Shown here: piece by piece, positions 23,715 through 34,995 of the stretch
Layout: the number at the start of each line of letters is the position of its first letter
Position numbering within the stretch: position 1 is the stretch's first letter
Source of the DNA: Punica granatum
Taxonomy: Eukaryota > Streptophyta > Magnoliopsida > Myrtales > Lythraceae
Reading direction: 5' to 3'
Assembly (NCBI RefSeq): GCF_007655135.1
Contig: NC_045131.1
Location: 15,980,001 to 16,044,000, forward strand
Length of the DNA: 64,000 bases
Program-made: the position numbers and the translations under genes
The notes under the pieces: generated by a model
What the model saw: only the letters and a program-made list of their open reading frames with translations
Told to the model about the DNA's origin: nothing
The model's database searches: none

Positions 23715-26232
23715 GACAAAATTAATAATTTGGTTCCTAAAATATACACTTCACGGCAAATTAATCCTTGAAATATATTCGGTGTACTAATTGGTCCGAA
23801 CGTTTCAAACGTTAGAACCAATTGGTCCTTTTGTTCGAATAAATGGCAGGTCTCTGACAGAATGTGCCTCTTATGGCCGTTAATTGTCACTATTGGTCGT
23901 CCCTCAAGTCAAAGCCTTCCAAAATCCTTCCCGTCCCAAATTGCCCCAACTTGGTGCTTCTCCCAAAATTCAATCAAACCCTAATTGAGCTACCTGCTTC
24001 CACTCCAATCATCAAATTCAACCAAACACCTCAAGATTTCTGCAATTTAGAGTGTCGCCAGTGATCTTCCGAAGTAGCAATTTTGATTGTTGGTCGTTTT
24101 TCGGTGAGAAGCACTTGGGATCAACCGCTGTAGAGTTTGCTCAATCGCTCGAAAGCTATTGATTTGCGTTGCACATGGGGACCATGTCAATAAAATTCCT
24201 GATTGTAGGTCGTTTGGGCAGTTTTGGTTTGTTTTGGGGGTTTTCCGGGACAAATGTATAGTACAATCAATGTTTTGTTTACCAGTCAATTGAGTTTATG
24301 GTTTGGAGGTACTATCTTGCAGAGTTAATGGCATGTTTGGTTCTCTGTTTAAATGTTGGGTAATCTGCGGTTGTTTATCTTGCATTCTTCTGCTTTGCTT
24401 ACCACTAGCTGTGGCTTTATCACACAATTTTTGTGTGAAATTTGCTTGGGAAATGCTGTGTCTGGTGTTTTTGGTCGCATAATACATGTACGGTGATCAT
24501 TTTCATTGTTTAGTTACAAGATTAAGTTGGGTTTTAGAACTCCACTGATGCGGACCTCATGAAAGATTGTGAAACTCGACGATCAACTTGAATCGATTCC
24601 TAGATTGCCAAATACAGATTTAGATTAAGAGGATTATTGACCCGTTATTTATATAGAAACAAGAACCAACAATATCAAGACAAGGATTATTGACCCGTTG
24701 TTTATGAAGAAACAAGAACCAATAATATCAAAATGTACCGAACAATCACAAGCTGTCACACTTGTTCATCCGAAGGAGTTCAATGAAGAACAAAGAAGAA
24801 AATCTCACCAAAATACCAGAATAGTCTACCTCTGATCACCTACTCAATCTCCTTTATATAAACCTAGGAGAAACTGGAAATTAATAAACTAGGCAACTGG
24901 AATAACCTTAGTTTCCTAAAGCTAAAAATAGCAAAGGAAACTGAAAAAAGGCTATCTAGAATAGTTGGCAGTCTTTTATTCCATCTTCAGCATCTCATGG
25001 CAAGTCAGTTGAATAAAGGCCTTTGGAGACCCAATTGAATTAGACTCCTCTTGGCCCAAAAAGCCCATCAGCAAGCTCTCTATAGCTTGTTGGATTTATT
25101 TGGCCTTCGCCCGTGTGATTGGCTCACTCGGAACATGCAAGCCTCCAAGATCTTGTGCTTCAACTCCCTCTTCACGAGTCCGACTTCCAAGCTCGTGTGC
25201 ATCAGCCTCATCATTGTCATGCCCATGATTCTCATCACCCGCCATACTGAAACTTCGCTTATTATCTAATGCCATGAAGCTTCCCTCCAATCAAATTGTC
25301 ATAGGAAGTTGTCGTTATGAAATGCTTTCAATTGCTCTTGGTTTCCATAGAAATGTTTTGAGATGAAGCATTGGTTTCCGTAGCAATGTTCTGATGCCAT
25401 CCGTAGAATTGGATGCCCTGTTGATTGTCTATGTGTTCTTCTTCTACGGAACTTCATCTGAGTCTCATTTGCCTCTCTCTCTTGATATATCTATTTATGC
25501 TTTTTGTTTGGTATGAGATAATGGATTTTTGAATTGGTCCAATTCTGTCTCCTCTGCAGTTCTTCATTCCAAATGTGAGCTTTGCAGCCTTTTGTTGTTG
25601 ACATTGTCTTCACTGATTGTCTTCATTGTTGCAAGCTAAATTATTAAGTTTATACTTACTATATTGTTTGGTTTTATGAAGGAATGATGATGAGGTTAGT
25701 GAGCAGGATAATCTCGAAGGATATAATGTTTAATGTGAGGATTCTGGAGAAGGCTCCGAACAACGCGCATCAAAGCCAAAAGAATAGGCAAATCACTCGA
25801 TCCACGACATACTTGATATTAGCGGAGAAGGGCCAATAGCTGGAGAAATGGCATTGACCTATATCAGGTTGTTTTTGCTATTTTTGCTGGGATCAAGCGA
25901 TTCATGGCTTTTTTTTCTATTCTCTGGTTCTTGGGTTCTCTGCTATTCATGTTTTTTTGTTGTTTTTGCGTTCTTTGTTGTCGGGTTTTAAGGTTTCCAT
26001 TCAAAACAGGGAAAGGGAAAGGGAGGAAGGCTTTGAATTGAGGGACAACCAACAGAGTGGCAATTAACGGCCATGAGAGGCACGTTTCATCAGGGACTTG
26101 CCATTTATTCGAACGGAAGGACCAATTGGTTCTAATGTTTGAAACATTCGAACCAATTAGTACACAAAATATATTTCAGGGACCAATTTGTCGTGAGGTG
26201 TATATTTTAGGGACCAAATTGTCAATTTTACC
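23715..26232. mobile_element. Mutator-like element (MULE) with TIRs of about 200 bp, non-autonomous
   Basis: The left end (GACAAAATTAATAATTTGG) and the reverse complement of the right end (GGTAAAATTGACAATTTGG) start long inverted repeats that can be followed for about 200 bases (23715 to about 23925, about 26015 to 26232). They share blocks such as ACTAATTGGT and GGCCGTTAATTG. The element is flanked by a perfect 9 bp duplication, TAAAAAAAC (23706-23714 and 26233-26241), diagnostic for Mutator-type transposition. The 2 kb interior has no transposase frame. It contains an LTR-like segment from 24546 and other unassigned DNA. Frames at 23864-24064 and 26057-26254 are only TIR translations. Confidence 0.88.
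24546..25270 (-). mobile_element. LTR-like fragment inside the MULE
   Basis: The segment begins TGATGCGGACCTC, close to the LTR start TGATGCGAACCTC at 41459. It contains an imperfect tandem copy of an AGGATTATTGACCCGTT... block at about 24630-24735, like the repeated ATATTGAC blocks in the 41459 and 43882 LTRs. A TTTATATAAAGG TATA-like word on the minus strand lies near 24853-24862. This fits a solo or truncated LTR of a related minus-strand family that landed in the MULE. No right boundary or target duplication could be fixed. Confidence 0.35.
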
Positions 26233-26241
26233 TAAAAAAAC

Positions 26242-27481
26242 AAAGCCTAAATAGAAAGCAACCGATAAAACTTACAGAGAAAAAGAGTAACCGATAAAGA
26301 GGAACTAGCATTATGACATGATTCTCGACTAGGGATTAAGAGGTTTTGAATTAGATTTTCACTAAACTTCTCATTGCCTTATACTTCCATGATCAACACA
26401 AGATTAGTTTCAGCAAGTAAATACCTGTGGTCATCGAAAAAATAAACTAAGTAAAAAGTAAACCTTATTTAGGCATGCGTCTACATAATCATGCACAATG
26501 CAAAGTGACCACTCATATGACCGTAGGACCCTCCCAATAAATCCAACAAAAAAAAATCCTTTTTGTTCCCTTTCTCAATCTACAAATTAATTAGTAGCAT
26601 AATCCATGCAAATCAATGGGTAAAACAAAATGAGATTAATACTACGGGTATGGGCACAAAACCCTGACTAATTAACAAGACATGTTATGCTTGATTCCCA
26701 TTATATAGAATTTTTCATGCCCTTTTATTTTCTTTTCCCACATTTCTTACTAGATTTGTGGTCTCATATGTAATAACTTTTAGCAATATATATATATATA
26801 TATAATAAAAAGTAATAGAAATATAACATCCAGAGGAGTTGGTGATGGCGGGTCCTCAATGTTTACAGCTGGGTCAGAAAATTCTAGGACAATGATTATA
26901 AAGACGAGTAAAATCAGAATTATGTGGTGTATGTAAATTTGACAATAAGTACATCTAGGAATGGAACAATAGAAAATGCAACTCTGATTTATAAACAGAG
27001 TGGCACAGATATATGGGGTCAACTGTCCCCATTGACCTTTTAAAAAGTTAAAGAAATGGATTAACAAGTCTAAACACTTTTTTTTAAAAAAATTTAGCTA
27101 CTTTTTAGGCTTCGTATAGTAATGCGGTAGATGTTAGATAAATGTTTATTTTATTAATTTTTAAGCAAAAGTAGCGTTTCATGAATTGTTTCAAACCATA
27201 GTTTGACTAATTTCCGTTGTTAAAAATGTAATTTTATTATGCAGAGGAGTATGTGCTTATAAAAACTGTTTTTACTTTCTTCTATTTCAAGTGTTAATTT
27301 TAAAATCATCACTTATTTTTCTGTATTTATATTTTAGTACTTTACATAAGTAACAACACTTCCATCCAGCAAAAGGAAAAAAAAATCAGGCAAAAAAAGT
27401 AACAACACTCCCAAATGGAGTCTAAACATTCCTAGTAGGTATTGTTGCAGAAATATATTTGAACCCCTCTTTTGTCAATCT
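26242..27481. other. AT-rich intergenic DNA with one SINE-like piece
   Basis: No gene is supported. A possible SINE lies at about 26310-26448, and a short (TA)n run at about 26788-26804. Confidence 0.4.
26310..26448 (+). mobile_element. Possible tRNA-derived SINE, family S2
   Basis: TGACATGATTCTCGACTAGG, a GATTAAGAGGTTTTGAATTAG B-box-like block and an A-rich end (GGTCATCGAAAAAATAAA) follow the order seen in the better-preserved copies at 29417-29583 and 38007-38119. No clear target duplication was found. Confidence 0.35.
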
Positions 27482-27489
27482 CTCTTGAA

Positions 27490-28162
27490 CAAAGTTGTCA
27501 CGATCTCGAGTCAGCTCTTAGAATCTTACAATCTTATGATCCATGGACAAGTTTCCAATCCTGATCTTACTCTAAGAATCTAAATTGTAGGATAATAGTG
27601 AGATCTCGATCTTATTTCTAGGATTTTAGTATCTGTGCGATCTTAGCGATCTTACATTATACATAGTTTTTAAGAAATTGGCCCAAGTCCATATATGTTA
27701 AGCTCATACGTTAAGTCCTAAGTGCCATAGTTGATGGCTTGTAGCTCCTTGGAGAAGATAAATTTGATCCTAAGGATGATGACGATGTTGGTGTTAATGA
27801 TGATTTTCACTATAATTTTGATGACGTGTGATATGCTTTTTTTTATTATTACTTTGTTACTTCTATTTGATAATGTCATTTTTGCATTTTGATAACTTGT
27901 GAACGATGCCTTGTGTTTTTCTAATGATGTATTATTGGTGATTGGTCTTTTCAAAACTTGATATCGTATGAACATGAATTTTTTATGATAGCTAAAAGTC
28001 AGGTGATGGTGAATAGGAGTTGTGATGGACATGAAAGCATACAATTTATTTATATATAATTTTAATTATACTGAGGATCTTCCGATTCTCGATTGATCCT
28101 ATGATTCTTGATTCCACGACTTACTTCTCATCCTAGGTAGAATTGCAATCCTAATAACCTTG
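27490..28162 (-). mobile_element. Non-autonomous hAT-like MITE, copy 2, inverted and diverged
   Basis: The left end CAAAGTTGTCACGATC and the right end (reverse complement CAAGGTTATTAGGATTGC) resemble the TIRs of the element at 20965-21576. The subterminal GATC-rich zones match that element in inverted order: its right zone reappears here on the left, and its left zone on the right. Flanks CTCTTGAA and CTCTCAAA agree at 6 of 8 bases, a decayed 8 bp duplication. A 108-codon minus frame inside (27718-28044) is Ile/Lys/Asn-rich and AT-driven, not a transposase. Confidence 0.75.
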
Positions 28163-28237
28163 CTCTCAAATGTGGGAAAAAAGGATAAAAATTCTCCACA
28201 GGCAGAATTCATCTCAAGTATTCTCATACTCTAATAT

Positions 28238-29376
28238 GAGACCACTACCCTTTCATCCTCGAATTTTCCCATAGCCATCACTTTAGTCCCCAAATTAAAA
28301 TTGCCACAGATTTCGTCCCCACATTTTGATTATGTCTTATAGTTTGGTCCTGGTATTAAATGCCTGGATGGAAAGCTGACGTGGAGCACGAGTTGGCACT
28401 GTCGCCGTCAAGTATATTATTTTTGAATGATATTGCCTAAAACAAGAAGAAATGACGTTGTTTCTAGAAAATTTAGAAAATAATTATAAAAAAAAAAAAA
28501 AAGGAAAACATGGAGGGGCGGAGCTTAGATGGTTTGGCCACGAATTCGGAGGCTCGCGGCCTCCTAGCCCATGCTCTCGAGCCACCCAGGACTCGCGAGT
28601 TTCTCTCTCTATAAACCTAGGGCTCCTAAGCCTGGGTTCGTCGAGAAGGAGGGCTCGCAACCCCAAGGGTTGGGTTCGCGAGCCCCGCACAAACCCACCC
28701 GTGGGTCTTGGAGCCTTGGGTGGCTCGAGAGCCGGGCTCGCTAAAGCTACTATTCATCTTCTCGAAGAAGAAGATAAACGACAATTTTTTATTTTTTAAT
28801 TTTAAAATATCAAATAACGTTAGGGCTCTTTCAACTGGGCAGAGAAGGTTAGGTTTCCGGCCGGATATGCGGGTTGAGCCAGTAAAAAATGGAGGGAGTG
28901 GGGCTAACCAGAGAAGGGTAGGAGTGGGTTTGGTGGGATTGGAAGAGGGGAGGAGAGGGACGGAGTAAAGGGAATTGCGGGGGAGAGCTCCAAATGCTCT
29001 CATGTTCCTTTATTTTGGTATCATCGGCGGCTTCTTCTGGTACAGTAGATAGTAAACCACACGACATGGAAGAGGCGGTAACTACTGTTCATCTTCTCGA
29101 GAAAGAAGATGAACAATAGTATTTTTTTAAAAAAAAAAATCTCTAAAAACGACGTCATTTTTTCTTGGGAATGACTTCGTTTACGTCATTATGTGGCTTA
29201 ATTGACACCGTGAGTGCCAACTCATGCTCCACTTCAGATTTCTATCTCATCATTTAATACCGGGACCAAAGTGTAAGACAAAATCAAAACGCAAGGACAT
29301 AATCGATGTCAATTTTAATTTGGGGACTAAAGTGGTGGTTACGGGAAAATTTGAAGATGATAGTGTTAGTAGTCTC
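28238..29376. mobile_element. Mutator-like element with TIRs of about 250 bp and GC-rich interior, Pack-MULE-like
   Basis: The left TIR starts GAGACCACTACC and the right, reverse-complemented, GAGACTACTAAC. Both continue in parallel for about 250 bases through blocks such as CACTTTAGTCCCC and GAGTTGGCACT. A perfect 9 bp duplication CTCTAATAT flanks the element (28229-28237 and 29377-29385). The interior, about 28500-29100, is much GC-richer than the TIRs and the surroundings and carries CTCGCGAGCC-type words, a pattern seen when MULEs capture gene fragments. Frames exist on both strands, but no product is recognisable, so capture is only a possibility. Confidence 0.9.
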
Positions 29377-29416
29377 CTCTAATATCTTTGCCTATATCAA
29401 AATAACTCTTATCATA

Positions 29417-29583
29417 TTAAAGAAAGTGTAGTGCAGTGACGCATGCTTTCGCTCGGTAATCAAGAGGTTCTAGATTTGATTCTCGTGATATGACTATCTG
29501 TGCCCCTTTATATTAGCTACTAATGTTTATATTACATTATACTTTATACTATAGCCATGTGCCTACTTTGTACCCGAAAAAGA
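29417..29583 (+). mobile_element. tRNA-derived SINE, family S2
   Basis: It has an A-box-like GTGTAGTGCAGTGACGCATG, a B-box-like GAGGTTCTAGATTTGATTCTC and a 3' end TTTGTACCCGAAAAAG. It is flanked by AATAACTCTTATCAT and AATAAGTCTCATCAT, matching at 13 of 15 bases, a decayed target duplication. A second member with the same head and the tail TTTTGTAACCAAAAAAG lies at 38007-38119. Confidence 0.65.
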
Positions 29584-31046
29584 ATAAGTCTCATCATCTC
29601 ACCTCTTAATTAGACTTTTCATCCTCGACAACTTTAAAGTTCTTATTTATTCTTAGGAGCTTCAAAACTTCTTTCTTATAATCTAGTTTAGACGGAATTA
29701 TATGTCACTCAATAATTGTGAAATAAAAAAGGCACCCACCGCATCAGACGGGTTGCTTCCTCTGTCGGTCGGTGAGTAGAGATCTTTCTTATTCTGAAAA
29801 AGTAAATTTGACAATATTGTTGATATGAAGATATTGATACATGGAGAATTTAAAACAATTTTAAGATATTTTAATATCAGTTTGGGCTTTAATGATTTAA
29901 TATGCTAAAATGAAATAAGACAAGTGATCGAATAATACATTATTAAAATCATAATAGAAGTCTATCTGCATCTGCTAACTGTCGACTCTCAAACAATCTC
30001 GAGTCCTAGATCTGCCACTTGGATAAATTACATGAAAATAAATTAAAACTTGCAAAGGACTACCCATACGATCTTATGATCACAAAGGGAGACTAGACAA
30101 CATTATTGCTCATAGTATGAAGAATTAGCAACATGTAAGACAACGGTTCGTTTTTTTTTTTAATTGGTGAAACCTCGGGTGTATTTAGCTTATTCGTTGA
30201 AATAACCATTTTCTTTTCAACGTAACAAATTTACTTAATGCCATAAAGTTATGACAAGATTCATATATTATTCTTTGTTAATTTTTGTCAGGTCCAGAAT
30301 TTTATACCCACTCCTCCATGTACGTATATGAACCCACAATCAGGAGTGGGTTGCAACTTCTCCATCTGCTCTCAATGAGCTTCTTTTCCATGCCCTGTCC
30401 CTTTCCACTAAATACTTTTATGTAAAACGACATATATGTGAGTAGAATTCTTTGGAACTTGAGATTGACTGGAGGAAGGACTAGAGGTTCTTAAATCTAA
30501 TGTCACTTTCAATCATCCCGCTAGTAACAGAACTGTGGATTAGGTTTTCCATAGACAACATTCCCATGTATACACAATAAGACAAAGACAAACCTCAATG
30601 TTGATTAGTTGACACTGTCGCTTGAAAAAGTTATAATATTCCTAAGAAGATACTTGTCAGTTTCAAAAGTTAGGAGTAATTAATACCAACAATTAATTCT
30701 TACACTAGATCTGGCCTCACCGTGTCGAGACCAGACAGAAGAGGTCGGTCTGAAGGTCCAAGATGGAGGTTGATTGGTGGTGGCAACGACAATGGCAGAC
30801 CCGCCATCCCGGCTCGGACTGTGGATTGCTTTTTTACTAGTTAATATTTATAATTGATGGAATATGTTATATTGTTTCTCGAAGAGTAAGAGAGTAATAT
30901 TTATCTTTTGATAGTCAGTTTTATTGCATTACCTATTTATTATTAAGGTTTAGAAAGACCAAAATGTTAAATAAAAAATTCAATTATATTCTCCTCCTTA
31001 ATTTCAATTCCTTTCCAGTACTAGCTTTGTCGCCTCCTGTAATCCG

Positions 31047-31330
31047 TTTTTTTTTTTTGCTGAATAAGAGGCCAGGAAGGGAGGTCAAAGGGGCTCCACA
31101 GCTGTCATGGAATGTTTCATTTGCCCGAATTGGTAAAGAGCTCAGTGAGACATAATCCACCAAGGTCACCATGACCCCATCAAAGCGCACGGTGGACCAG
31201 AACAATTTCCATAAGGTAGAGGACAATGGTCTATTAACGCAAGCGCTTTCGTGTTTAAGTCGAGTTTCGATCCGTTGACCTCCCCTTTGGAAGACAAAGT
31301 CCGTTATCAGCTAGGCTACCACCTTGGTAG
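31047..31330 (-). mobile_element. Possible tRNA-derived SINE, minus strand
   Basis: A 12-base T run at 31047 (A tail on the minus strand) is followed by about 270 bases ending in a tRNA-like head. On the minus strand that head reads GGTGGTAGCCTAGCTGAT, then GGTCAACGGATCGAAACTCG as a B-box-like block. No target duplication was found, so the extent is uncertain. Confidence 0.4.
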
Positions 31331-33063
31331 TCTATACATGTAAGGAAGAGATATAGAATTCATATGTATAGTCCAATGACATCATTATTAGCGGTTAATA
31401 TTTTTTAGTGGTGTGCTTGTGGTCTTATAAGTTCTTTCTACTCCTATTTATCCAACATAGCAAACATTCGATCATTAGTTTCACTAGTAAGATAAACGTA
31501 ACACCGTTCAACCTGTTTGAATTTAAGAATTAATCATCAGCCTGAACATTGGATGTAACTCATTTTGATTTGATAATAAAGAAGGAAAAAAAGGATAAAA
31601 GACCAAAAGCAAAAGAAGAGAAATTTTGTCAAAAAAGTTAAAGGAGGGGGCGGGCATAGTGGGAGTTGGTGTGCTCTTTTGTTGAGACAAAGCCATTCTT
31701 AGACCACCCACATGGACAGTTTGCCCCCAGTGAAAAAGTAGTTGTGGTCCTAAAGGTCCAAAGCATACGATGACAAAAAAAAAAAAAAAAGGATGTCCAG
31801 CCAATCCTCTCCGTAGTAATATTTTATCAAGAAATATGTGTTCTGTTTCGCATTCGATGATTTTTTTTTTTCAAATCAAATAGAGGTCTTAGGCAAGTGT
31901 GGTTAGTCACGAGTCACGACTGTCCGAGCTTCGATAGTTTTGACTAACATAATATCTAACCTAACAAGAAGCAACCACCCCAAATTCCATTCGCAAAATT
32001 TGGATTGGCTAGTGCGGATTAGTTTTACCAATATGATCCCCGGAGTTAAATATGACAGAAGCAAAGGTTAAACCGACCACACGTAGAACTCTTGATAAGG
32101 AGAACTGTGAGCATTTCAGAGGAGAGACTCGCACAAAAGAACATGCAACAGATCCAAACTCGTTATCACTCGGCCATCAAATGAGAATCATAAGTACGAT
32201 CCAACTATATATCCAAATTTGATTAATTTTAATTTTCATTCCGGATTTGTTTAAACAAAAGTATTGTTTACATGATTAATTATAGCCTCATTGGTGGCTA
32301 CATATGGCACTCCCGAATCGTCGAGTTTAACCTTCTCCAACGTCCTCCCTACTGCCTCCAACCCTTCTTCATAAATTACGTACCACAAAACCGACCATTG
32401 AATTTGTTCAAGCATAAGCTATGTTGGAAGAGATTTTCTAAATGTTCATTTATTGAGCTTTTATAATAGTCGATGAAATATCTGGGTAACCTAAATCCTA
32501 TGTAACATGAAAGAGCAGTGACAAGATTGTAGCAAAAGAACCGTCGTTTTCAAGATATACGTGAAGTATGACCCATAATACTCGTGATTCTTCACATATG
32601 TTATATCCATAATACGAGTGGAGAGGAAAGATGATATGAGTGGTCACATATGTTATATCCATGGACGTCTTACAGTTCACACCTTCACTTAATGGCGAAA
32701 TCTAATAGAAGAGTTGAATTGGCCTAAATAGATTTACATGGAAGTGATACTGAGAAGTGACCAAAAGGGAGATGATACGCTCTGGGAAAGGCATGGGAAG
32801 GTTGATGATGATGATGTTAGATACTTCAAACATCGATGATACGTACCCGTTTCATCACCACTATGGAGTATAGAGAAATCAGAAAGACATCAATCATGAA
32901 TATATATATATATATGTATATTAATTGTACTGAAATTACAATTCATAAAATGTTTACCCAAAATCACCTCCGCAGCAGTCAAAGCCTACTATTTCAGAAT
33001 GTACAATCTTCCTAAACCAATAAAAGTGATAAAATAATAAATAAGATTAATTGATAAAACAGA

Positions 33064-33136
33064 GCCGTCTTAGCTCAGCCGGTAGAGCGCATGGCTTTTA
33101 ACCATGTGGTCGTGGGTTCGATTCCCACAGACGGCG
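33064..33136 (+). tRNA. tRNA-Lys (UUU)
   Basis: This is a complete 73-base cloverleaf. The acceptor stem GCCGTCT pairs with AGACGGC, followed by a G discriminator base. The D arm is TAGCTCAGCCGGTAGAGC, and the anticodon arm CATGG-CTTTTAA-CCATG has UUU as anticodon with U33 before it and A37 after it. The T arm GTGGGTTCGATTCCCAC pairs perfectly. A and B boxes for Pol III are intact. No intron and no encoded CCA are present, as expected for a nuclear eukaryotic gene. It decodes AAA/AAG lysine codons. The lack of any mismatch argues for a functional gene even though it stands alone in repeat-rich DNA. Confidence 0.97.
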
Positions 33137-33147
33137 TTTCCTTTCAA

Positions 33148-33152
33148 TTTTT
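33148..33152 (+). terminator. Pol III terminator of the tRNA-Lys gene
   Basis: A TTTTT run lies 12 bases past the tRNA 3' end, the usual Pol III stop signal. Confidence 0.7.
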
Positions 33153-33159
33153 ACTTATT

Positions 33160-34429
33160 AAAAAAATTACTTAATATATAATATATCTAAAACTTAAAAG
33201 GAAGTAACTAATATTTATTTATAGAATAAACCAAATGTAACCCCAGTTAGAAAGTTTGATAAAGAAAATAATTAACAAGGCCCTTGGTCCTTGGAGCAAT
33301 CCACTAATTATACTTGCTCTGCTATGAAGTTAATGGCCTCATGGACCTAACTAAATAGACAGCGAAGCATGCAGCGATGAAAGGGAAAATTTTTAAATAA
33401 TCAAATCTCATAATAATTAACGTTCATTTCTTTATCTATAATAATCAGATACAATTTGATCGGCATTTTTTCATATAACATGATGAGATAAGACCAAAAA
33501 ATTTAAAAGGATGGTACAATACGAGGACTTCTCATCCATTCTAATATTATTTTATTCAAAATTTTTTTTTAAAAAAAAAATCTTGAATGAAGGAGAGATG
33601 AGAAGGGGGACCAATATGCTTTTCAAACTCTCTGCTTATTGTGCTTCCACTATTGGTCCCATTCTCTACTCATGCCACTTTCATGCAAAAGTTAGCACCC
33701 AATTACATTCCAGCCGTATCCTATCCTATCATATGATTAAATTGCTTGTGGAATTAAAGCATCACTGAGCTCCCTCGACAAATTTATGGAACCTCTGGAT
33801 GGCGCTATCGCCCAATTGATATAGATATCGTACTTAGTTTTGCACAATTAGCATAAGAGGGTTAATTCCTTTCGGATATAATATATATGTCATCTCTTGT
33901 GCTTAGTTTATGGTCATCCATCGTGCACTTAGAAATTTAGAATTTAGCTTTTAGCAAAAATAATGTAAAAAATCAATCATATTTGCGACCAATTTCAAGA
34001 TGAAACGAGTTCTTGTGAGATTCTTTGTTCCTCATCTTAATTATATGATCTGTCAATAATTTGGTGTAGCCTAATTCCATTGGGCAAAGATTTTGACATT
34101 TATCATAATATAGTCGGCCTCTATTTACACAGAAACGAAAACAGAAAAGGCCCACTAAAACACATTTAACCGTTCAACCCTTACAACAACAGATCTACGG
34201 GCACTAATATAATTAAAGCTGTGGGCTACAAATGCAGAGACATAGTAGACCGGTGAAGGGGGAAGACTTTAATGCGGACTATACTCCGTACTTATCGTGC
34301 TGGAGTCTCAAACCTGGGCTTGCTGCCAATCCGATCTTTTGCCGAAGATATTTATCAAAATCAAATCGTCAATAATAAATTTGCTCAATAATAACAGAAA
34401 AAATTAAGATTATTAAATATTCAGTATAT
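33160..34429. other. AT-rich intergenic DNA
   Basis: No gene is supported. A weak B-box-like block on the minus strand near 34310-34330 hints at an old SINE but is too decayed to call. Confidence 0.4.
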
Positions 34430-34995
34430 AACAATCTAATTAGGAAATTTTTTTAAAAAAAATTTTAGATAAACACATGTTATCAGAAATATTTATTTCA
34501 AATAAAAAGTTTACGAATATGTGATTTCTTAAACAATATTATAAAAATAAAAAATGAAATAATTTGAGATTTATTATTTTAAATTTGAAAACAATAAAAA
34601 TACTATACAGATAAACACATATTACCAAAAATTCAAAAAAACTATTCGATAAATAACCATATTTTATTATAAAATGTTTATTTAAAATTAAAACTAACAG
34701 ATTCATAATTTGCTAAATAATATGTAGATGATAAAATGTTATAAAAAATTCAAACAACATTTTGTAGTATCCATGTCTTATCACACAATTTATATTTAAC
34801 TTAAAAGAATTTTAAATTTCGTCAGCTATTAAATATTAATTGACTAATAACACCTCATCAGAAAATTTTAAAATATAATGTTTTATCCTAATCTTATGAG
34901 AAAATATTAAATTATTATTAAAATTTAAAAATTCATGATTTTCTTAAAAAATAAAAATTTGAGAAAATTCCACCATGTATTCCAGGCATTCCAAG
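34430..34995. repeat. Degenerate AT-rich dispersed repeat
   Basis: Words of the type GATAAACACATATTA, TTATAAAATGTTTATTTAAAA and GATGATAAAATGTTATAAAAAA recur at irregular spacing. The stretch resembles about 15180-15620, including the closing ATTCCAGGCATTCCAAGACTTCATG block. It is probably a fragment of an old element; no TIR or LTR could be defined. Confidence 0.4.

Larger units (their letters stand above)
29386..33060. other. AT-rich intergenic DNA with SINE pieces
   Basis: No protein gene is supported. The stretch contains SINE-like elements at 29417-29583 and about 31047-31330 (listed). Around 30700-30830 a short GC-richer patch has no recognisable frame. Confidence 0.4.

Noticed and set aside
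23864..26254. Similar short frames at 23678-23890 (minus) and 26057-26254 (plus)
   Set aside because: Their similarity is due to the inverted TIRs of the MULE, not to related genes.
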